This document shows positions 15,247 through 21,733 of a DNA stretch of 21,733 nucleotides, piece after piece. Made by a program: the position numbers and the translations under genes. Source of the DNA: CAYVTV01 sp964526475 (GTDB taxonomy: Bacteria; Bacteroidota; Bacteroidia; Bacteroidales; GCA-2748055); contig CAZGKF010000050.1 of the NCBI GenBank assembly GCA_964526475.1, positions 1-21,733 of the forward strand, given 5' to 3'. Below the pieces are notes generated by a model. That model worked only from the letters and a program-made list of their open reading frames with translations. It had not been told where the DNA came from and searched no databases. Numbering within the stretch: position 1 is the first letter of the stretch; each line of letters begins with the position of its first letter.

Positions 15247-15344
15247 TTTGGGTTTGATTCTTTGTTAGGCTGATGGGCAAGTATGTCCTGAACATCCATG
15301 GATATGCCGCAGTTGGGCCAGTTTATTTGTGTGGTGGTGTTCAT
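15243..15344 (-). CDS. 33-aa ORF duplicating the start of the DUF2130 gene
   Basis: This short frame encodes a peptide whose first 25 residues copy the DUF2130 N-terminus: both contain TQI, PNCG and VQDILAHQ in the same spacing. The first cysteine of the CxxC knuckle is replaced by tryptophan (WPNCG). The DNA at 15272-15344 aligns without gaps to 14171-14243 at about 57 of 73 bases (hand count). After the shared part the frame runs eight more codons to a TGA that overlaps the RhuM ATG (ATGA). Its ATG lies one base after the stop of the upstream chimera, the same TAA-T-ATG junction seen between RhuM and DUF2130. It is a relic of duplication or insertion; translation is possible and could couple the flanking genes. 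Confidence 0.7.
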   Translation of the reverse strand: MNTTTQINWPNCGISMDVQDILAHQPNKESNPK

Positions 15345-15345
15345 A

Positions 15346-16728
15346 TTAGTTCAAATTAAAATGGTTTTCCCAAATATCTTTATCTTCATTTGGAAATACT
15401 ATCCACAAAAGCCTTTTAGGGCGTGAGCAGGCTACATACACCAATCTTAGTTCTTCATTGTCTTTTTTCTTTTTTATTTCATCAAACTCCTTGTACTTCA
15501 AGGAAAGAAGATTGGAATATTCTTTTGTACCTGACTTTTTTTTGAGGAATAATAATAAAGCATCAAATGTTTGCCCTTTTACTGAATGAATTGTTCCCAT
15601 TTTAAAAGGCAAATCTGATATTTCTATTTTATGAAATAGATTTTTGATTATAACATTTGCTTTGGCTTTGTTTACTTCCAGTTTTGGGAAGTTGTTAGCC
15701 TGAATTGTTGTGTTGGCCTCATTGACCCAGTCTGCTAATTGTTTGTCTCCTATTTCGGGCAGCAAATCAATAAATTCGAACAATATTTTCCTATATGCTC
15801 TAAATCCATTATTTTGAATTTGCTCACTCAAAAAACGTTTTGAAACAAACTGTAATTCCTGATTTGTCAGCCTATGATAACCTCTTTCAAGGAGTTTAAG
15901 TCCTTCTTTGTAAAATCCCCTTTCAGATAGATATTTTCCGTGTACAATATCCCTGACAGAGTAGCGCTTATTTACCCAAGGAAGGTTATCAGATGAACTA
16001 TCATCAGTAAGTTGAAAATATTCTTCTCCAAATTTTTTGCCCCGAAACACTATGGCAGCTTTTTCAAGTGGTATTTCCAATGTTTCGCATTCATCAATAA
16101 ATTCCTGCTTTAGCCTAAGAATATCGTCTTTTGAAACATATCCAATTACTTGCGGAATATTTTTATCGTCTTTCACATCAGCAATGGAAGATATGTCTTC
16201 ACCCACCATTGCATTAAGCAAAGTGCAGATATTGGTCGAACTTCGTCTATTCTCACTGAGATCAATAGTGTGATATTCTGGATCATCATATTTATTCACA
16301 AAAAGTACTGCATCTGCCGTATTCCATTCAAAAATTGCCTGCTCAGGATCACCAACGAACATAATGTTTTTTAACCCTGCACGGTCAAGATGTTCAATGA
16401 TTTTCATTTGTATTTCGGTTGTGTCTTGTGCTTCATCAATAATTAAATGAAAATATTTCCCTGAAAGTGACTTGAGAATTAAAGGATACTTTTCTAATAA
16501 CCGAAGAGAAAAATAATTTGCATCTTTTCTATTGATATGCAAATCCGTTTCCCTTATGCTTATTGAACTATCATATTTTCCGTAACCTAAACAAATCCGT
16601 AGGGCATCTATTATTGAGGATTTACCTGAGTTATTCTCTCCAATCAAAATATTGACTCCTTTTTGAAAGTTGATTTCCAATCCCTTAATAGCTCTGAAGT
16701 TTGAAATTCTAAGTCTTGACAGATACAT
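15346..16728 (-). CDS. Chimera of GajA/OLD-type ATPase N-terminus and GajB/UvrD-type helicase
   Basis: A 460-aa protein with two unrelated halves. Residues 1-69 are the beginning of an OLD-family ATPase such as GajA: LSRLRISNFRAIKGLEINF, then Walker A GENNSGKSS (30-38). From about residue 70 the sequence is a UvrD-like SF1 helicase of the GajB type: IIDEAQD (96-102, motif II), FVGDPEQAIFEW (124-135, motif III), LSENRRS (157-163, motif IV), GTIHSVKGQTFDALLLF (378-394, motif V), and LVYVACSRPK (429-438, motif VI). The OLD Walker B, ABC signature and TOPRIM nuclease are absent, as are the helicase Q motif and helicase Walker A. The simplest reading is an in-frame deletion across a GajA-GajB gene pair, with the join near base 16521. 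It lies 20 bases after the restriction enzyme gene. Confidence 0.75.
   Translation of the reverse strand: MYLSRLRISNFRAIKGLEINFQKGVNILIGENNSGKSSIIDALRICLGYGKYDSSISIRETDLHINRKDANYFSLRLLEKYPLILKSLSGKYFHLIIDEAQDTTEIQMKIIEHLDRAGLKNIMFVGDPEQAIFEWNTADAVLFVNKYDDPEYHTIDLSENRRSSTNICTLLNAMVGEDISSIADVKDDKNIPQVIGYVSKDDILRLKQEFIDECETLEIPLEKAAIVFRGKKFGEEYFQLTDDSSSDNLPWVNKRYSVRDIVHGKYLSERGFYKEGLKLLERGYHRLTNQELQFVSKRFLSEQIQNNGFRAYRKILFEFIDLLPEIGDKQLADWVNEANTTIQANNFPKLEVNKAKANVIIKNLFHKIEISDLPFKMGTIHSVKGQTFDALLLFLKKKSGTKEYSNLLSLKYKEFDEIKKKKDNEELRLVYVACSRPKRLLWIVFPNEDKDIWENHFNLN
16516..16544. repeat. 8-bp inverted repeat at the chimera junction
   Basis: ATTTGCAT (16516-16523) and ATGCAAAT (16537-16544) are perfectly complementary with a 13-base loop. 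The predicted protein junction (residues 69-70, near 16521) falls in the left arm. A hairpin here could have helped strand slippage, or the arrangement may be chance. Confidence 0.4.
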
Positions 16729-16748
16729 ATTTGATTGTTTATTAAAAC

Positions 16749-19700
16749 TTATTCAAACTCTAACTCTGGCAATTCCCCCACAATCTCCACCGTCTGCACA
16801 CTGACATTGATTACGCTCAATAACAAATCCAAAATGTAGCGTGGGTTGCCAACTTCTTCCGACCAATCATTGGGGTCGTTTTTGATACCGCTTGCTTTGT
16901 CCACTTTCACCTGATAACGCTCCATAACCCATTCAATGGCGGATTTGCCGTTGACCACATATTCATAAGCTTTTTCAGGAATATTGCTCACCACAATTTT
17001 ACTATTGAAAATGATGGTATCTTTTTGGCCTTTCTTAGGGAAACGCATTTTTTCTACTTTGAAAAAGCCTGAATCTGCCCCGGTAACTTCCACACCTTCA
17101 TAAGGCGAAACGCTTTCGTAATTGATATGCAATTCTGCCAATTGGCGACCTGCTTTACTGAACTTCCAAAAATCACGAACATCTTCCACCAAGGGGATGC
17201 GGGGCAGCATTTTCTTTAAATCATTGGCAAAGGCAGTGCGGTAATCGGGGCTGTGCAAAATGCCATACACATAGTAAAAAATATCTTCCTTGCCTACGTT
17301 TTTACCATATTGATTTTTGGTTCTCTCTAAAATGAAATCCGAAATTCCATCTCTGCGGATAAATTCATCATCTCCTGTGGCATCAAACAAGCTGGGGCTG
17401 TTTTTTTGACATTCTTCGTAGTAGTAGAGTGGGAAGCACTGCCCATTAGAATCATAATGCCTGTCACAGATATTCTCAGTTATAAGCGTTGAAAAATCTT
17501 TAGAACTGCCATTTCCTGTCAAAACAATTACACGATTGTGATGTTTTGGTGTGGGTAGTATCTTGTCGCTAATTCCAGGCCTATCGATTAATCGTTTGTT
17601 GAAAAAAAAATTCTGTTTGTTAAAAGGACGATAATTCTGAATATAAATCACCGAGTCTGTTTTAGTGATTGATTTTAACCTAAATAAATCATCTTTGAGA
17701 TTAGATGACCAACTGATTTTTGTGGAATCTAACTCAATTTCGTATTTACTTCCTTCAGCCTTGGACTTCTTTAATCTTTCAATTTCTGTATTGAAGTTGT
17801 TTATAAGAATAATAGATTTGTCCTTAGCGTTTTGAGCAGAATAATTGCTAAGCCAACTATCTCTACCTGACATTATTCCTGGCCCATTTACGCTAAAAAA
17901 CGATTCACTTTTCGCATCAAACTTCTTTTCAGTAGCCATTGGAATGAAGGTGTCAAAGACATCATTGCGTTGGTTGAGCCAATCGCCTTCGGCATTGGGT
18001 TCAAGGGTTTTCCAAGTCATGGCAGTACTTGCCACGGTTTGAAACTTGGCAATTTTCGCTAATTTCTCTTCACGGCTCAAGTAGTCGCCAATGTCATGGT
18101 AATGTATGGTAGCTTGATTGTTTATGGCATTCGGATTTTTTACCAAAAGCGTAATAGCAATAGGGGTACGTGAACCCGAACCAAAAATTTTACCGCCTTC
18201 TTTTCGGCTTAATTCGCCACTGGTGCGTTGATTACCACGAAGATTAAAAACCCAAATGCTTGAAAATTCTTTTTTCAAAGATTTTCGGAAACCGTCTGTA
18301 CTGTTACCATCTAACCAAGCACCATTACTCACAAAGGAAATGATTCCACCATGTTTTTGGTCTAAGCGGTCGGTGCTCCAACGGAAGGCTTTTATGTAAG
18401 CATCATATAAAGATTTGCTGAGACCTGCGGAAGATAGCTTGGCATAGGTTTTAGCAATGTCGCCATCCAATTTTATGTATTTCTGATTTTGTGCACTATC
18501 GTTGGCGGATTTCTGTCCGATGGAATAAGGCGGGTTTCCCATAATCACACGCAATGGCACTTTCTTTTGGCGTGCTACCCTTGCCGAATTTTGCGGAAAC
18601 ATTTCAGAGAAAAGCTTATGGCTTTCATCTGTTTCTCCCAATTGGAAAGTGTCTGTTAACACAATGCCTTCAAAAGGTTCGTATGCGGAATCTTCTCCTA
18701 ATTGGTCGTGATAGGCATTTTCAATGTTTACGGCTGCTATGTAATAGGCCAAGAGTATAATTTCATTGGCATACAGTTCGTGTTGGTATTTGCGGGCAAG
18801 GTCTTTTCCATGAATCAATCCGCTTTGCAGCAATCGGGTAATGAAGGTCCCCGTCCCGGTAAAGGGATCAAGGATGTGAATGTTTTCGTCTGAAATGCTA
18901 CGGTCAAATTCTTTTTGCAAAACATCATTCACCGAATGGATTATAAAATCCACCACTTCCACAGGGGTATAAACAATTCCCAACTGCTCTACCATTTTCG
19001 GAAAAGCGGTTTTAAAAAACTTGTCGTACAATTCAATGATGATGCGCTGCTTACCTTCGGCATTGTCAATGCCTTCAGCTCGTTTATGCACAGATTCGTA
19101 GAACTTTTGCAGGGTTTCCGATTCTTCAGCTACCGATTTACCTTCCAGGGCTTCCAACATACCTTGCATAGCAGTAGAAACGGCATTGCTTTTTACAAAG
19201 GAATAGCCTTCAAACAAGGCTTCAAAAATCGGCTTGGTAATGATGTGTTGAGCAAGCATATCAATAGCCTGCAGTTCTGAAATACTTGGATTTATATTTT
19301 TCTGCAATCCGTCTAAGAAATTATCAAAAGCCTTACGCTGATCCTTTTTGGTTTCAATCAGGTGTTTTATGCGTTCAATCTGGCGGTCAGCAATTTGGGC
19401 TACATCTTTTGCCCATTGCTCCCAATACCTTCGGTCACCCACTTTTTGCACCATGCGGGCAAATACTACCGATTGTAATTGCTCAAACTGCAAAGCCATT
19501 TGACGATTGATGTCTTTAGTGGTCTCATAAGCTACCGAATCTTCGTTCCAGGCCTGCGGAATGCCATTTTCATCAAAAGAATATTCAGGCCTACCCACCA
19601 GAATATTATTAGGCTTTTGTCGGTTGAGTTCAATTTTATTGACAGTGGCATTGAAGCGGTCATCATGCGCACGAAGGGCATTGAGCACCGTCCAAACCAC

Positions 19701-21602
19701 TTTGTAGCGTTCGTTATCGTCTAGGGCTTTGTCGGCTTCCACATCAGCAGGAACAACAACGGGAATTACAATGTAACCGTACTTTTTGCCCGGCGATCTG
19801 CGCATCACACGACCAACTGATTGCACCACATCCACTTGAGAATTTCGGGCAGAAAGGAATAATACGGAATCCAATGAAGGTACGTCCACTCCTTCGCTAA
19901 GTACCCGTACATTGGTAATAATGCGGCATTCATTGTCTTCAGTTTCTTCTTTGAGCCAAGCCAACATATGATCACGCTCGGGAGCGGCCATAGTGCCGTC
20001 CATATGCATTGAAGCCACACTGACCATTTGTTCCTTTTTCTCAGCAGGCAGTGAGCTTAAATAGGCATCCGTGGCAATATTGTAGGTTGTGGTAATTTTC
20101 TTGGAAGTGGCAATGTTCGCACAAAAAGCCACGGCACGTTTCATCGGTTCCGGGTCGGCTTCTTTGGTGCTTCCGTCATCCCCCAAAAACTGCTTGGAAA
20201 GGGCATTGATGCACCCAATAAGTTTTGAGGCATCATCAGTGGTGATTTCCGTTTCATTATCAGCAATCATGCGCTGTACGGCAGGTGGAACGTCCTTGTC
20301 GTTCAAGGTTAGAATTAGTACCTTGTAATCGGTAAGCAAATCCCGTTCTACAGCCTCTCCAAAACCGATGCGGTACATTTCTTCGCCATACAAAGCCGGG
20401 TCATCCATGGAACAAAGAATGGCTTCAGCCTGGGCGGCTTTGCTTTTGGTGTCGTCATCATACAGCCGTGGTGTTGCGGTCATGTAGAGTCGCTTTTTCG
20501 ATTTGATGAAATCAGTATCATGCACTTTGGTAAATGCTGATTCATCTTCTCCTGCCAAAGAAACGCCTGTGGTTCTGTGAGCTTCATCGCAAACGATCAG
20601 GTCAAATTCAGGAAATCCGTTTTTGAGTAAGACTTTCTGAGCTTTTGCAATCACTTCAATAGATTGATAGGTTGAAAAAACCACAGTCAAACCCGAACGG
20701 CCATTCTTTTTGATTTGCTCAAATTGGTGCAGAATGTTATCTGAATTGGTGGAGGCCGGGAAAGCCAAATCCACTATACTGAATGAATCCGAATCATCAT
20801 TTTTCTTTTTCTGTTTCGTGATGTCAGGATCGGAGCAAATGGCAATGGCATTAATGGGTTCATTGGCATCTGCACTCCATTCTCGAAGTGTTTGGCCTAA
20901 AAGAGCGATAGAAGGAACAAGGAAAAGAATCAATCCTTTTCCATCCGTTTCGTATTCGGCAATGCGTAGGGCGGCAAAAGTTTTTCCTGTACCGCAAGCC
21001 ATAATAAGCTTCCCCCGGTCGTTTTCTTTGAAATACTCATGTGTCTTTAGCAGGGCTTCCGTTTGATGAGGGCGGAGAGTTTTTTTAGGTGTTCTGGCCG
21101 CTTCTCCATGAACACCTTCTTCCAGTTTATACCAATCTACCGGAGCTTCAACGAGGTCAAAAAGGTTGATTCGGGTGACTGGTGGATTTTGATTGCGGAT
21201 AGCTTCTGATGCATTGGAACCCCAACGATTAGTGGTCGATATCCAAAGTCGTTGTGCAAACCTTGTGGTTTGCATATGCTCGTTCTTAAACTCTCTGCTT
21301 GATGTAGAAAGGAAGCTATCAACGGCCGGTTTGTCAATCAGTGAATCTTCCTGAAAGCATTTACATTGTACCGCCCAATAATCACCTTCATGAGTTAATG
21401 CCACCAAATCAATCCCAGTATCTCCTCCACCTAAGTCGATTTTCCCCGGGAATTCATTCCACAACCAAACATTCTTGAATTTGAAGGCATATTTCGGATC
21501 TGTTCTCAAATAAGCTTGCATCAGCCTTTCAAAGCGATCGCCTTTGTCACGCTCTGAGAAAGCGATTTTTCTGTATTTGCCAAGTATCTTTTGAAAACTC
21601 AT
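16749..21602 (-). CDS. Type ISP single-chain restriction-modification enzyme
   Basis: A 1617-aa protein in the size range and domain order of LlaGI/LlaBIII-type enzymes, which methylate adenine and cut DNA after ATP-driven translocation. Residues 1-150: Mrr-like nuclease with GIDLVAL (Asp65) and VQCK (Gln79, Lys81). Residues about 175-620: SF2 helicase/translocase with LRPHQTEAL, Walker A CGTGKT (203-208), DEAH (339-342), MTATPR, and QSVGRVMRR (594-602). A helical coupler leads to an N6-adenine methylase with YTPVEVVDFI, DPFTGTG (912-918) and NPPY (1023-1026). The remaining about 450 residues hold the target recognition domain. All catalytic motifs are present. Its ATG overlaps the stop of an upstream XRE gene (ATGA), typical of controller-regulated R-M systems. 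Confidence 0.93.
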   Translation of the reverse strand: MSFQKILGKYRKIAFSERDKGDRFERLMQAYLRTDPKYAFKFKNVWLWNEFPGKIDLGGGDTGIDLVALTHEGDYWAVQCKCFQEDSLIDKPAVDSFLSTSSREFKNEHMQTTRFAQRLWISTTNRWGSNASEAIRNQNPPVTRINLFDLVEAPVDWYKLEEGVHGEAARTPKKTLRPHQTEALLKTHEYFKENDRGKLIMACGTGKTFAALRIAEYETDGKGLILFLVPSIALLGQTLREWSADANEPINAIAICSDPDITKQKKKNDDSDSFSIVDLAFPASTNSDNILHQFEQIKKNGRSGLTVVFSTYQSIEVIAKAQKVLLKNGFPEFDLIVCDEAHRTTGVSLAGEDESAFTKVHDTDFIKSKKRLYMTATPRLYDDDTKSKAAQAEAILCSMDDPALYGEEMYRIGFGEAVERDLLTDYKVLILTLNDKDVPPAVQRMIADNETEITTDDASKLIGCINALSKQFLGDDGSTKEADPEPMKRAVAFCANIATSKKITTTYNIATDAYLSSLPAEKKEQMVSVASMHMDGTMAAPERDHMLAWLKEETEDNECRIITNVRVLSEGVDVPSLDSVLFLSARNSQVDVVQSVGRVMRRSPGKKYGYIVIPVVVPADVEADKALDDNERYKVVWTVLNALRAHDDRFNATVNKIELNRQKPNNILVGRPEYSFDENGIPQAWNEDSVAYETTKDINRQMALQFEQLQSVVFARMVQKVGDRRYWEQWAKDVAQIADRQIERIKHLIETKKDQRKAFDNFLDGLQKNINPSISELQAIDMLAQHIITKPIFEALFEGYSFVKSNAVSTAMQGMLEALEGKSVAEESETLQKFYESVHKRAEGIDNAEGKQRIIIELYDKFFKTAFPKMVEQLGIVYTPVEVVDFIIHSVNDVLQKEFDRSISDENIHILDPFTGTGTFITRLLQSGLIHGKDLARKYQHELYANEIILLAYYIAAVNIENAYHDQLGEDSAYEPFEGIVLTDTFQLGETDESHKLFSEMFPQNSARVARQKKVPLRVIMGNPPYSIGQKSANDSAQNQKYIKLDGDIAKTYAKLSSAGLSKSLYDAYIKAFRWSTDRLDQKHGGIISFVSNGAWLDGNSTDGFRKSLKKEFSSIWVFNLRGNQRTSGELSRKEGGKIFGSGSRTPIAITLLVKNPNAINNQATIHYHDIGDYLSREEKLAKIAKFQTVASTAMTWKTLEPNAEGDWLNQRNDVFDTFIPMATEKKFDAKSESFFSVNGPGIMSGRDSWLSNYSAQNAKDKSIILINNFNTEIERLKKSKAEGSKYEIELDSTKISWSSNLKDDLFRLKSITKTDSVIYIQNYRPFNKQNFFFNKRLIDRPGISDKILPTPKHHNRVIVLTGNGSSKDFSTLITENICDRHYDSNGQCFPLYYYEECQKNSPSLFDATGDDEFIRRDGISDFILERTKNQYGKNVGKEDIFYYVYGILHSPDYRTAFANDLKKMLPRIPLVEDVRDFWKFSKAGRQLAELHINYESVSPYEGVEVTGADSGFFKVEKMRFPKKGQKDTIIFNSKIVVSNIPEKAYEYVVNGKSAIEWVMERYQVKVDKASGIKNDPNDWSEEVGNPRYILDLLLSVINVSVQTVEIVGELPELEFE

Positions 21603-21733
21603 TTCCCTGTTTTGTTGTTTTTAAATTCAATCAACAACTCTTTCACTTCAACATCCAAGATTTCTGCTATCTCGTAAAGCACCTCAAGTCTTGGTTGTTG
21701 TCGGTTTTGAACGTACCCGTTTACCATGTTGTA
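21599..21733 (-). CDS. XRE-type helix-turn-helix regulator (C-terminal part only)
   Basis: The last 44 residues of a protein that enters from the window edge. They read as the end of an XRE/Cro helix-turn-helix: YNMVNGYVQNRQQPRLEVLY, then EIAEILDVEVKELLIEF, finishing with a basic tail. In this fold the first part is the wing between recognition helix and helix 4, and LEVLYEIAEILDV is helix 4-5. The stop (21601-21599) overlaps the start of the restriction enzyme by four bases. Such small regulators upstream of R-M genes often delay restriction until methylation is established; that role is inference from position. The N-terminal half, including most of the recognition helix, lies outside the window. 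Confidence 0.8.
   Translation of the reverse strand, partial: YNMVNGYVQNRQQPRLEVLYEIAEILDVEVKELLIEFKNNKTGK

Noticed and set aside
18915..19280. 121-aa plus-strand frame inside the restriction enzyme gene, and the similar 118-aa frame at 20710-21066
   Set aside because: Both are antisense to conserved domains of the Type ISP enzyme; no independent promoter or protein signature is seen.
1..21733. CRISPR array or insertion-sequence transposase
   Set aside because: No regularly spaced direct repeats and no transposase-like protein were found; the three dispersed 21-base repeats are too far apart and in mixed orientation.

Overview
The window looks like a chromosomal segment of a Bacteroidetes (Bacteroidota) bacterium. 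Support: AT-rich intergenic DNA, starts without Shine-Dalgarno-like motifs, two plausible TTTG / TAnnTTTG-type promoters, and family choices typical of the phylum (SPOR-domain protein, lipoprotein sulfatase, YtxH plus holin-like membrane pair, a galactokinase with an NHTDHN variant signature). No rRNA, tRNA, CRISPR array or transposase gene was seen.

Left part (1-11,769): ordinary chromosomal genes. A 654-base gene-free leader precedes a fused trehalose-6-phosphate synthase/phosphatase. A small envelope/stress cluster follows (YtxH-like protein, holin-like two-TM protein, a 76-aa unknown, Mn-type superoxide dismutase). Then come an uncertain 82-aa minus-strand ORF, a YqhD-type NADPH aldehyde reductase, an exported nitroreductase-fold protein, and, on the minus strand, a lipoprotein sulfatase and a class I/II aminotransferase. 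Back on the plus strand are a decayed SPOR-domain gene and a galactokinase-like GHMP kinase. Metabolism here is carbohydrate, aldehyde and oxidative-stress handling.

Right part (11,813-21,733): one minus-strand, operon-like defence island with very tight or overlapping junctions. In transcription order: the end of an XRE-type regulator; a single-chain Type ISP restriction-modification enzyme (Mrr-like nuclease, helicase, N6-adenine methylase and target recognition in 1617 aa); a 460-aa chimera joining the N-terminus of an OLD/GajA-type ATPase to a GajB/UvrD-type helicase that lacks its own Walker A region; a 33-codon ORF that duplicates the start of the DUF2130 gene; RhuM; DUF2130 (coiled coil plus PD-(D/E)xK-like nuclease); an XRE/ImmA-IrrE-type regulator missing its peptidase core; and a DUF4411 PIN-like toxin.

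The notable signal is repeated remodelling inside this island: two proteins that look like in-frame internal-deletion products, a duplicated gene start kept between two genes with near-zero spacing, and a toxin whose C-terminus ends exactly inside a short dispersed repeat (three copies in the window) that marks the island's left border. The island is either a decaying defence locus whose restriction core is intact, or it contains a minimised Gabija-like chimera that is still expressed.
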